NCBI RefSeq assembly: GCF_007752935.1
Contig: NZ_CP036319.1
Span: forward strand, 3,162,001 to 3,226,000
DNA: 64,000 nucleotides
DNA from: Crateriforma conspicua
GTDB taxonomy: Bacteria; Planctomycetota; Planctomycetia; Pirellulales; Pirellulaceae
Direction of reading: 5' to 3'
Shown: one piece after another, positions 56,406-64,000 of the stretch
How positions within the stretch are numbered: the first letter of the stretch is position 1
Layout of the letters: each line of letters opens with the position of its first letter
Made by a program: the position numbers and the translations under genes
Notes under the pieces: model-generated
What the model was told of the DNA's origin: nothing
The model's input: only the letters and a program-made list of their open reading frames with translations
The model's database searches: none

Positions 56406-58196
56406 ATGAAAAGGCTGTGGTTGTTGCCTGCCTTGACGATGATCAGCATCGTCTCGGGCGCAAATTCCGCAAGCGCCGCATATTGTGGTGCGATCAGCTA
56501 TGAAGGCTGTAGCGGATGTGGTGGATCGGTTGTCGAAGGTGGTGCGGTTGCCGATGGCGCCGTGGTTGCTGACGGCGGCGCGGCTGCCGGTGGTTCGTAC
56601 ACCGTGATGCGATCGGTTCAAGAAACCGTTTACGAGCAAGTCCAAGAGACTCGCTATCGCACGCGGACCGAAACGTACTACGAAGACAAGGAAGTTCAAG
56701 CGACTCGGATGGTCCAAGAACAACGGACCAAAGACGTCAATTACACCGTGATGGTGCCGACGTACGAAACCAAAACTCGTACGATCAACTACACGGTCAA
56801 CAAGCCGGTGTACGAACAACACCAGCGCGTCATCAACTACACGGTCAAAAAGCCCGTGTACGAGACCAAGACTCGCACGATCAATTACACCGTGATGAAG
56901 CCCGTTTACGAGCAACATCAAAAGGTGATCAACTACACGGTCAAAAAGCCCGTGTACGAAACCAAGACTCGTACGATCAACTACACGGTCATGAAGCCCG
57001 TGCACGAGACTCGCACGAAGACCATCAACTACACCGTGATGGTCCCGACGTACGAAACCAAAACTCGTACGATCAACTACACGGTTTACAACACCGTGAA
57101 GGAAAACAAGGTTCGCACCGAGACGTACAGCGTCATGGTTCCGCAAACCTACACCAAGACGATCACCGTGAACACGGGATCGTGGGAAACCCAAACCGAA
57201 ACCATCCCGGGTCCGGTCCAACGCCGCGTCGTTCGCGAAGCCGGCACTTGGTCGTACGATCCTTGCAGCTGCAAGTGCGTCTACACCCCCGGTGAATGCC
57301 GCGTCGAGTGCGTGCAATGCCCGCCGAAGACGATCTGCAAGAAGGTCTGGGTCCCGAGCTGCGAGCAGCGTGAAGTGACCTGCACGAAGTACGTCAAGGA
57401 ATGCCGCACCCGCGAAATTCCTTACACCGTGTGCCGTAAGGTTCCGGAATGCCGTACCAAGGTTTGCGAATACAAAGTTTGCAAGATGGTTCCCGAGTGC
57501 CGCACCAAGACCTGCAACTACACCGTTTGCAAGATGGTCCCCGAGTGCCGCACGAAGACCTGCAACTACACCGTTTGCAGCTACGTTTGCGAGCAACGTC
57601 AAAAGGTTTGCAACTACACGACCTGCAAGATGGTCCCCGAGTGCCGAACCAAGACCTGCAACTACACCGTTTGCAACTACGTTTGCGAACAACGTCAAAA
57701 GGTTTGCAACTACACGACCTGCAAGATGGTCCCCGAGTGCCGCACCAAGACCTGCACCTACAAGGTTTGCAAGATGGTCCCCGAGTGCCGCACCAAGCAA
57801 GTTTGCTACACCGTTTGCCGTCCTGAGTGCTACACGAAGATCGTCAAGGTCGCCAAGTGCCGTAAGGTTTGCGAACCTTACACCGTCACCAAGTGCGTGC
57901 CGCGAGTCGTGTGCAAGCAAGTTCCGGTCACCGTTTGCTGCCCCGCTCCGACCTGCTGCGGTTCGTCCGTCAGCAGCGCCAGCGACATGGGTGCATGCGG
58001 ATGTGGCGACAGCAGCTGCGGTGGCGGCTGTGGCGCCGCTGCCGACTGCGGCTGCGACGCCGGTTGCGGTTGTGCCGCTCCGGCTCCGGCTTGCTGCCCG
58101 GCCAAGAAGAGCTGCATCGAAGGCCTGCTGAACAAGCTGTTCGGTGGCCGTAGCTGCAACAGCTGCTGCGACGTCGCTCCGGCTTGCGGATGCTAA
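56406..58196 (+). CDS. YTV-repeat, cysteine-rich cell-wall protein
   Basis: About 596 residues from ATG 56406 (MKRLWLLPALTMISIVSGANSASA, signal peptide); the frame is open to 56040 but that part is non-coding. Residues ~60-260 hold many near-copies of a ~20-residue unit (NYTVMVPTYETKTRT, NYTVKKPVYETKTRT, VYEQHQRVI). Residues ~285-500 hold a Cys-rich version (CNYTVCKMVPECRTKT, CNYTTCKMVPECRTKT) with two or three Cys per unit. The C-terminus is Cys/Gly-rich (CGCGDSSCGGGCG, CCDVAPACGC). YTV proteins are known components of the proteinaceous planctomycete envelope, where disulfides probably crosslink them. The internal repeats are also close at the DNA level, so length variation between strains is expected. 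A strong terminator follows. Confidence 0.9.
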   Translation: MKRLWLLPALTMISIVSGANSASAAYCGAISYEGCSGCGGSVVEGGAVADGAVVADGGAAAGGSYTVMRSVQETVYEQVQETRYRTRTETYYEDKEVQATRMVQEQRTKDVNYTVMVPTYETKTRTINYTVNKPVYEQHQRVINYTVKKPVYETKTRTINYTVMKPVYEQHQKVINYTVKKPVYETKTRTINYTVMKPVHETRTKTINYTVMVPTYETKTRTINYTVYNTVKENKVRTETYSVMVPQTYTKTITVNTGSWETQTETIPGPVQRRVVREAGTWSYDPCSCKCVYTPGECRVECVQCPPKTICKKVWVPSCEQREVTCTKYVKECRTREIPYTVCRKVPECRTKVCEYKVCKMVPECRTKTCNYTVCKMVPECRTKTCNYTVCSYVCEQRQKVCNYTTCKMVPECRTKTCNYTVCNYVCEQRQKVCNYTTCKMVPECRTKTCTYKVCKMVPECRTKQVCYTVCRPECYTKIVKVAKCRKVCEPYTVTKCVPRVVCKQVPVTVCCPAPTCCGSSVSSASDMGACGCGDSSCGGGCGAAADCGCDAGCGCAAPAPACCPAKKSCIEGLLNKLFGGRSCNSCCDVAPACGC

Positions 58197-58258
58197 TCCG
58201 GAAGTTGGAAGCCTCGCCTTCGCGGCGAAGCAACCAAAATTAGGACGTTAGCTACGAC

Positions 58259-58300
58259 GGCGGGTCGAGTCTTCGAGAGAAGATTCGATCCGCCTTTTTT
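58259..58300 (+). terminator. Strong Rho-independent terminator after the wall-protein gene
   Basis: A 16-bp stem (58259-58274 with 58279-58294, counting two G-U pairs) with a gaga tetraloop is directly followed by six T. This is the strongest terminator in the window. Confidence 0.92.
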
Positions 58301-58561
58301 CGTTGGTTCACCCGGCGATCCAGCCCAGCCGTGACACGCGGTGGCGATGCGTGAAGCAGCAAAAAACTTGACCCACCCGGCCAGAGCGTTAACCTTACCC
58401 TTGGAGTGGTGCAAGGAGGGGCCCCTGTTGGTGCGGTCTGTGATGCTGGTGGTGGTTTCATTTTGCCACTTTCGGCCCTTTTTTTGCTCGCTTTCCCAAT
58501 TTCACACTTCCGCCGCCCTACAGTTGGGTGTCAACAAGATCCATTCGCTCGGGGAATCACC
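58301..58561. other. Upstream region of the DUF1573 gene
   Basis: About 260 bases with no convincing gene; an open frame from 58406 leads into the DUF1573 protein but encodes no signal peptide. It presumably holds that gene's promoter. Confidence 0.4.
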
Positions 58562-59551
58562 ATGAATTGCGGGCCTTTCACCTGTCTACTTTCCGTCGCC
58601 GCGGCGGCCGTCGTTTTCACCAGCCAAGCCGCCGCCAATTGGACGGACCAAGCATTTCAGGTGAAATCGCACAACTTTGGGACCGTCGCCGTCGGGGCGA
58701 AGACCGAATTTCGGTTTCCGATCTACAACCCGCTGAACCAGCCGATCCATATTCAAACGGTTCGCGCCAGCTGTGGTTGCACCACGCCGATCGTCGAAAC
58801 GCCGTACATCGAACCCGGTCAATCGGGATCCATCTTGGCTCGGTTCAATACGCCGACCTTCCGTGGAAAGAAAGGTGCCACGCTGACGGTCGTGATTGAC
58901 AAGCCGTATTACACCGAAGTCCGTTTGCGTGTGGACGGTTACATCCGCAGCGACATGGTCTTTCATCCGGGCGAAATCGATTTCGGCATGATCAACCGTG
59001 GTGATTCGGTGGACCAGTCGACTCGCGTTCTGTACGCCGGCCGCGGCGACTGGCAAATTGTCGATGTCCGCAGCAGCCAGCCGTGGATACAAGCCAGCAA
59101 AGAAGAAGTCAAACGCAGCGGCGGATCGGTCGAATACAAAATCAACGTCGCGATTCGCGAAGACGCACCGATCGGGTTCTTTCAAAACGAAGTCGTCGTG
59201 ACGACGAACGACCGATCCATGCCGCGAGTCCCGCTGATCGTCAGCGGACGTGTCGACGCCGCGTTGACGATCGCCCCGCAATCGCTGGCGCTTGGGCAAC
59301 TGAAGATCGGCCAAGCCGTTGAGGAACGCTTGGTGATCCGCGGCCAGGAACCGTTCACGATCGACGCGATCGAATGTGAAGGATGGGACATCGCTTTCGA
59401 ACCCATCACGCAAGCCAAAAAGATGCACATCTTCACGGTCAAGTTCACCCCCACCGAATCCGCGACGTCTCAAAAACAGACGGTGGTGATCAAAACGGGT
59501 GGTGACAAACCGGTGACCGCCAAGGCGATGTTGACCGCCGACGTTCAATAA
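58562..59551 (+). CDS. DUF1573 protein, exported
   Basis: About 329 residues from ATG 58562 (MNCGPFTCLLSVAAAAVVFTSQAAANW, signal peptide). The DUF1573 signature is HNFGTVAVGAKTEFRFPIYNPLNQPIHI followed by ASCGCTTP with the conserved Cys pair. Two further Ig-like beta domains follow (VFHPGEIDFGMINRGD and LTIAPQSLALGQLKIGQ). The family is common in Planctomycetes and Bacteroidetes; the role is not established, probably envelope-related. It follows the wall-protein gene but is separated by a terminator, and has its own terminator downstream. Confidence 0.88.
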   Translation: MNCGPFTCLLSVAAAAVVFTSQAAANWTDQAFQVKSHNFGTVAVGAKTEFRFPIYNPLNQPIHIQTVRASCGCTTPIVETPYIEPGQSGSILARFNTPTFRGKKGATLTVVIDKPYYTEVRLRVDGYIRSDMVFHPGEIDFGMINRGDSVDQSTRVLYAGRGDWQIVDVRSSQPWIQASKEEVKRSGGSVEYKINVAIREDAPIGFFQNEVVVTTNDRSMPRVPLIVSGRVDAALTIAPQSLALGQLKIGQAVEERLVIRGQEPFTIDAIECEGWDIAFEPITQAKKMHIFTVKFTPTESATSQKQTVVIKTGGDKPVTAKAMLTADVQ

Positions 59552-59659
59552 AGACTCGTCAGCGGGAAAGACGCACACAGTGATCAAGACGTTCGGTCAG
59601 CCAAACGTCGCCCGACGATCCAACCGCCAAGGAAGCGTCTGACGATTATCGATCAACGG

Positions 59660-59695
59660 CCAAGTCGGTCCCACGGGATCGACTTGGCTTTTTTC
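59660..59695 (+). terminator. Rho-independent terminator after the DUF1573 gene
   Basis: A 14-bp stem (outer gccaagtcg/cgacttggc at 59660-59668 and 59681-59689, inner gtccc/gggat with one G-U pair) and a two-base loop are followed by six T. Confidence 0.88.
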
Positions 59696-59737
59696 ATGCG
59701 CTGACACTGCCACCATGTATCAAGCCGACGCCAAATT

Positions 59738-60460
59738 TCAAATCAAATCGCGCAGCGAATCGATCGCCAGTGGTTCCTTGGTCGCGAACGGTTCGCCAAA
59801 GCGACGATTGATCAGCTTTCCCCAGTACGCCGCATCGTCACGGACACGATCGATCATCGTCGGTGGTTCGGTCGGCCGCCCGGTGATGAATTGACTCTCG
59901 TACGCCATCACCGAAGCGATTTTTTGGTCCCAGTGGTCGCTGATATCAACGATCCAGCCGGGCTGAACAGCCAATCGCAGGTGGATACAAAAGTAGTAAT
60001 AGATTCGTTCGGGATGGAATCGATCGCCGGGCATGTCCGTCTTGCTAAGCTTGGCCCAAAACCGAGCCGCTTCGACCAGTTCCGTTGCCGCCACATGGTC
60101 GGGGTGCGCGTCCATCCAGTACGGAGCGAATAGCCATCGCGGCCGCAGCATCCGAAAGAAACTGGCCAGTAATTCGCGGGCTTCCAAGGTGGCTTGTAGC
60201 TTGCGATTGGTCAGGCCGGCATTGCCGCGCCAGGTCAAACGAAGGGCTTCGGTGGCCGACGCGGTTTCCGCCTGGCGGATCGATTCGCTGCCGTGCGGGG
60301 TGGGTTCGCCGGAGGTCAAATCCAGCACACCGACACGCATGCCGACATCGATCATTTTGGCGATGGTCCCGCCCATGCCAAGTTCGGCATCGTCGGGATG
60401 CGGCGCGATGACCAGAAAGTCCAGCGGTTCAATGTCAATGCTGCGTGGGTCAGTGATCAC
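59738..60460 (-). CDS. PIG-L family deacetylase, BshB1-like
   Basis: A 240-residue zinc-dependent N-deacetylase: the metal motif APHPDDAELGMGG (residues 19-31), then GVLDLTSGEPTPHGS and DAHPDHVAATELV with the third ligand. The order and spacing follow BshB1, which deacetylates GlcNAc-malate in bacillithiol synthesis (ERIYYYF is also typical). No other bacillithiol gene is in the window, so another GlcNAc-type substrate is possible. It is the last gene of a minus-strand operon, three bases after the PQQ-propeller gene. Confidence 0.87.
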   Translation of the reverse strand: MITDPRSIDIEPLDFLVIAPHPDDAELGMGGTIAKMIDVGMRVGVLDLTSGEPTPHGSESIRQAETASATEALRLTWRGNAGLTNRKLQATLEARELLASFFRMLRPRWLFAPYWMDAHPDHVAATELVEAARFWAKLSKTDMPGDRFHPERIYYYFCIHLRLAVQPGWIVDISDHWDQKIASVMAYESQFITGRPTEPPTMIDRVRDDAAYWGKLINRRFGEPFATKEPLAIDSLRDLI

Positions 60461-60463
60461 GGG

Positions 60464-62203
60464 TCATGGATCCCTTGGATCGGTGGTGGCGTCGTCGATG
60501 GACTCGGGTGCAAGTTCTGGGAACCGAAAACAGATGGCGTGACGGTCGTTGCGAACGAGCACGTATCGTCCGGCGACGGTGGGGATGTTCCATGTCTTGG
60601 ATTCCAGGGCTGGCAAACGCAAGAGTTCGACAAATTCTCGTGGGTTGGCCTCGCACAGACTGATGGCACCGGGTTCGGTTTGCACGACCAGGACATCCTG
60701 GCACAGCAACAGTTGACCCTGGCCGCATCGATCGCGACGCGGTTGGACCCAGCGTCGATCAGGCTCGGTCAAGTCGACACATTCCAACATGCCATTGCTG
60801 ATGCCATAGGCGATGTTGCCATCGACCGCCGCATGATTGAACTTGGTTTTCACCAGCCGAGAGCTGGCCCAGATTTCATCCGCCGCCCATGCATCGCCGG
60901 TGTACGACATCTGCACCAGCGCGCTGCCGCCGCCGTAGCCTTTGCCGATCAAGAAGCGATCCTGACCGACGGGAATGACGGAGGCACAGTTGGCACCGCC
61001 CGATGAATCGCCGTCCCACGGGAATGACCACAGGACCGTGCCGTCGTCGACCGCATGACCGGTGATGGAGACTTCGTTGACGATCACAATCTGTCGCGAA
61101 TTAGGGGCACCATCGCCGTCAAACTGGATCAGTTGGGCGGACGCGTAGCTGATTTGGGCGTCGCCCGATTTCCAAACGACGTCGCCGGTGTCGGCATTCA
61201 GTGCGATCAGGCTGCGCTGGTTTGCATCGTCGGACGATTCATCGGCACCGTAGGGCAGCACGCAAAGGTTGTCGACGATCAAAGGCGAACCGGATCGTCC
61301 CCATTCGATTTCAGATTCTGATGCGGATTGATCCCAGCCGGCCATTTCCAACAAGTCGACCGACCACAGGACATCACCACTGCGCAGGTGGATGCAGTGG
61401 ACACGTCCGCTTGCACCTTGGGTGTAAACTTTGTCGCCGACGATCGTTGGGGTGCTGCGTGGGCCTTCGCCGCCCAGTGCGTTGAAGTGATACGCGTCGG
61501 TGGTGACTTTCCAAATCAGATCACCGGAAATCAATTCGTACGCGGTGACCCATTCATTCCGGTCGCGTTGTTCCAGCGTCACGGCGAGCCCGTCGGCAAC
61601 GGCAAAGGAGGCCCAGCCGCTGCCCACACCGATCTTCCAAAGCTGTTCCACTTCGTCGACCGAGGTGGGGATCGCGAATTGACGTTGGGGCAGAACGCCG
61701 TTTCGGTTGGGGCCAAGAAATTGTGGGAATCGAGCGGTCAAATGGTCGGGCAACGAATCGATCGCTTCGTCTTCCGCCGTCGGCTGGATCGACGCATCCA
61801 CGGCCGAGGTGCCTTTGGGATCGGATTGCATTGGCTGGATGCGGCCGGTTCCCGACCATCGCCAGGCAAAGGTGGGGACCATTTCGCCGCTGAAGCCCTC
61901 GAAACGCAGACAGGCGATCGCCAGCAACAGGCCGACCCCCAGAGCCGCGGGCAACACCGGTCGGTATCCACGGCGTCGCAGGCCAATCTGGATCATCACC
62001 AATCCGGCCAATCCACCGATGCCGCCGGCGATCAGAGAATGGATCAACGATTGTTGAAAATCGGTTTCGTGGGCACGCGTGTAGAACCAGTAGATCAACC
62101 CCGCCGTGACCGCCAAGACGGCCAGACCGATCACGATCAGGCGACCGGCCGTCGCGTCCGGGTCGGACGTCGCCCTGGGGGCATTGGATACATCGTTCAT
62201 CAA
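60464..62203 (-). CDS. Membrane-anchored PQQ-like beta-propeller protein
   Basis: A 579-residue protein with about three N-terminal hydrophobic helices (LIVIGLAVLAVTAGLIYWFY; SLIAGGIGGLAGLVMIQIGL; VLPAALGVGLLLAIACL). A WD/PQQ-type propeller follows: FPQFLGPNRNGVLPQ, WKIGVGSGWASFAVADGLAVTLEQ, LNADTGDVVWKSGDA and AVDDGTVLWSFPWDG. Planctomycetes carry many such BamB-like or dehydrogenase-like propellers; no catalytic residue can be named. It lies between the TPR-type gene (42-base gap) and the deacetylase. Confidence 0.85.
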   Translation of the reverse strand: MMNDVSNAPRATSDPDATAGRLIVIGLAVLAVTAGLIYWFYTRAHETDFQQSLIHSLIAGGIGGLAGLVMIQIGLRRRGYRPVLPAALGVGLLLAIACLRFEGFSGEMVPTFAWRWSGTGRIQPMQSDPKGTSAVDASIQPTAEDEAIDSLPDHLTARFPQFLGPNRNGVLPQRQFAIPTSVDEVEQLWKIGVGSGWASFAVADGLAVTLEQRDRNEWVTAYELISGDLIWKVTTDAYHFNALGGEGPRSTPTIVGDKVYTQGASGRVHCIHLRSGDVLWSVDLLEMAGWDQSASESEIEWGRSGSPLIVDNLCVLPYGADESSDDANQRSLIALNADTGDVVWKSGDAQISYASAQLIQFDGDGAPNSRQIVIVNEVSITGHAVDDGTVLWSFPWDGDSSGGANCASVIPVGQDRFLIGKGYGGGSALVQMSYTGDAWAADEIWASSRLVKTKFNHAAVDGNIAYGISNGMLECVDLTEPDRRWVQPRRDRCGQGQLLLCQDVLVVQTEPGAISLCEANPREFVELLRLPALESKTWNIPTVAGRYVLVRNDRHAICFRFPELAPESIDDATTDPRDP

Positions 62204-62245
62204 GCTGGAAATTCCGTTGTTCGACCGCGTCGTCGGGCACGTCGG

Positions 62246-64000
62246 TCAGCGACCGATGCGAAGGCCCCAGATCGTTTCATCCAGCGGAGCATTGCCCAAA
62301 CGCCCTTGCCGGTCAACGTCGGTCAATTCGTCCATCGTGGTGGCAAGTCGAACATTCCAGTGACGCACGGCAATTTGCGACCATCGCTGCATGGATGAAA
62401 CTTCCATGACCGAATCTTGATCGTTTCCGCCTTCGACCGCGATGACGGCGGTGTTGATCGTTCGCGGCAAACGGTCCAGGTCGGCATCACTTCCGGAAAG
62501 CGATATCTCCGTTGCCTCGATACTGGCGCGGGACGATTCCTTAATCCGATTCTGTGCCAACAGCGCGATGGACAATTCGCTGCGTAACCAGCGGTCGCGG
62601 GGATAGTCGCTGCAGGCGGCATACAACGTCGCGACGGCACCGTTGCGTTTTTCTTGGGACAACTTGGGCCAGTCAATCGCGATCTCGGTGGATTTAACGA
62701 TCAGGTGGTCGGGGTTTCGCTGGGCCACCGGTGCAATGACTTGTGACGCTTCGTCCAACCATGTCGACCAGTCGGTTTCATCCGAATCAACGGCCAGCGA
62801 TTCTTTGCGATAACGCAGCAGCAGGGTTTGGGCCAGCACCAAATTAGCGGCATCACGCAGCGAGAGATCGGGCAGCGGCTGGATGGTGCGATCGGAAACG
62901 TCGCTTGAATCAGCCGTGTCTGTATCCGTGGTCATTTCGTCCCGTACGACCGCATCGATCTGGCCGGCCGCGACGGCTTGGGCCTGTTCCAGTCCCCGCC
63001 GCGCCAACAATTCCGCCTTCTCCAGTGATTCGTTTTCAACGGCAACTTGTGCGCGGGCGATCGACAGTGATGCAGCGGCGACCGGTTCTTGCACCATCCG
63101 CATGATGTCGCGTTGCAAATTGGCGGCTTCATCCGCCGTCAGCCCGGTTCCCAGACGCAGTAACAGACGCCAAGCCAGCAAACAGTCCGGATAACGATCC
63201 AGCAGGCTGGTCAGTGGTTCGACCTGCGAGGATTCCGGACGTTGATTCGCGTGGCGTTCGGCAAAGTCGGCCAGGAAAACGCGTTGCCGCATCTGATCCA
63301 GACAGCGACGTTGGGTTTCGTTTATGGCGACCACATCATCGACGGCATCGATCGCTTCGTCGAATCGGCTTTGCAGCATCAGGCACTCGGCCATCCGCAT
63401 GCCGGCGGCGAACGATTCTTTGGATTGCAGCCATGAGGCGGCGAACGCTTCTTCGGCCTTTTGAAGTGCTTGGTCGGCATCGTCGATGCGGCCCAGTTCG
63501 ATCAGCGACCAAATCATCGGCAATCGCACGTCACCGCGGTCGTCGATGATGGTTTCCTGCAGGTACACCGCCCCTTCCAACTTGCCGGTCGACGATTCCA
63601 ATACAGACATGGCAACTATGGCATCGATGTCACGCTGGTTGTTTTCGGGATCGCCGGCGGCTGCGTTACGCAAATGATGACGCAGCCGAGACATGCCTTC
63701 GCGGCTTTGGATGTGGTATCCCTTGTCGACCAGAAACTCCGCCAGCCAGTGGTTGGCGTAGTCCATCGCTTTGGTGATCGGTTCGCCTTCTTCCCAACGC
63801 GTCAGCTGATAGACGTCTTGGATTGATTTTTCCACGTCACCGCTGCGATAGACGGCTAGGGCAGCATCCATCGATTGCAATGACGTGTCGGGAGCCTCGG
63901 CGATCCGCGTGCCGGCAAAGTGTTCGACCGCGATGTAGCTGAGCCATCCGATTGCGGCGACACCGGAAACGCCGGCAAAGACCAGCCAGTACAGATTTTC
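62246..64000 (-). CDS. Membrane-anchored TPR-type protein (5' end outside the window)
   Basis: The minus-strand frame is open from base 64000 to the stop at 62246 (about 584 residues visible). Near the edge it encodes a membrane helix (LYWLVFAGVSGVAAIGWLSYI). After that the chain is almost wholly helical with repeated Ala/Leu/Glu-rich units (EGAVYLQETIIDDRGDVRLP, AEEAFAASWLQSKESFAAGM, FDEAIDAVDDVVAINETQRR), as in tetratricopeptide solenoids. TTG 63880 is only a possible internal start; the true one lies beyond the window. It is probably a scaffold for protein interaction on the periplasmic side, in an operon with the PQQ-propeller protein. Confidence 0.8.
   Translation of the reverse strand, partial: ENLYWLVFAGVSGVAAIGWLSYIAVEHFAGTRIAEAPDTSLQSMDAALAVYRSGDVEKSIQDVYQLTRWEEGEPITKAMDYANHWLAEFLVDKGYHIQSREGMSRLRHHLRNAAAGDPENNQRDIDAIVAMSVLESSTGKLEGAVYLQETIIDDRGDVRLPMIWSLIELGRIDDADQALQKAEEAFAASWLQSKESFAAGMRMAECLMLQSRFDEAIDAVDDVVAINETQRRCLDQMRQRVFLADFAERHANQRPESSQVEPLTSLLDRYPDCLLAWRLLLRLGTGLTADEAANLQRDIMRMVQEPVAAASLSIARAQVAVENESLEKAELLARRGLEQAQAVAAGQIDAVVRDEMTTDTDTADSSDVSDRTIQPLPDLSLRDAANLVLAQTLLLRYRKESLAVDSDETDWSTWLDEASQVIAPVAQRNPDHLIVKSTEIAIDWPKLSQEKRNGAVATLYAACSDYPRDRWLRSELSIALLAQNRIKESSRASIEATEISLSGSDADLDRLPRTINTAVIAVEGGNDQDSVMEVSSMQRWSQIAVRHWNVRLATTMDELTDVDRQGRLGNAPLDETIWGLRIGR

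Noticed and set aside
56400-57920. 506-codon minus-strand ORF opposite the YTV gene
   Set aside because: It is the repetitive shadow of the YTV repeats (Ala/Leu/Val-rich with periodic HLAN/LVD words); the plus strand has a signal peptide, a ribosome site and known family repeats.

Overview
The window looks like a chromosome segment of a marine planctomycete, probably of the Pirellulaceae (Rhodopirellula-like). This rests on the YTV-repeat, cysteine-rich wall protein, the 'LEERxMLSA / LExLDARRVLAA' N-termini of surface proteins, planctomycete-type dockerin repeats, DUF1573 and sulfatase genes, and dispersed palindromic repeats of the Rhodopirellula type. No taxonomic marker such as rRNA is present, so the assignment is an inference.

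Layout. (1) 1-6942: start of an aquaporin gene (runs off the left edge), a conserved protein of unknown function, an array of 18-bp tandem repeats, a very large MscS-type channel and a DUF389 membrane protein. (2) 6997-25559: a long minus-strand operon reading from 24137 to 6997. It encodes an SSS sugar symporter, an FAD oxidoreductase, a GH2 enzyme, a beta-propeller glycosidase, a GH16 enzyme, a GH117 enzyme, an Asp-box protein, an S1 sulfatase and a GH29 enzyme. A XylR-type AraC regulator is transcribed divergently. The enzyme set fits breakdown of a sulfated agar-type galactan (agar/porphyran). (3) 25560-38497: a second sugar locus centred on an IclR regulator. One arm has a MaoC hydratase, a RhaT-like symporter and a GH117-like enzyme. 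The other arm is tightly overlapping: solute-binding protein, CoA transferase, MaoC protein, GH29, CoA transferase, solute-binding protein and Gfo/Idh/MocA oxidoreductase, followed by an SMP-30 lactonase. The mix of sugar-release enzymes with CoA-transfer and hydratase genes, plus two solute-binding proteins without signal peptides or ABC partners, is the most unusual system in the window. (4) 38524-46904: a multidomain sorbosone-dehydrogenase-like surface protein, then a giant surface-protein gene broken into three pieces in +/-/+ orientation. (5) 46905-55119: an IS3 remnant, a type I restriction-modification locus (hsdR, hsdM, a DUF1016 gene, hsdS), two fused gene fossils (an R-M accessory ORF and a tyrosine recombinase whose catalytic Tyr is Asp) and tRNA-Gln. 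This looks like a decayed island at a tRNA. (6) 55229-64000: rex, the YTV wall protein, a DUF1573 protein, and a minus-strand operon of a TPR-type protein (runs off the right edge), a PQQ-propeller protein and a BshB1-like deacetylase.

How the genes may work together: the two CAZyme loci both contain a GH117-type and a GH29 enzyme. They may handle the same or related red-algal galactans, the first doing extracellular depolymerisation and desulfation and the second taking up and oxidising unusual released sugars. That link is inference. Starts were chosen by eye from signal peptides, overlaps and family N-termini.
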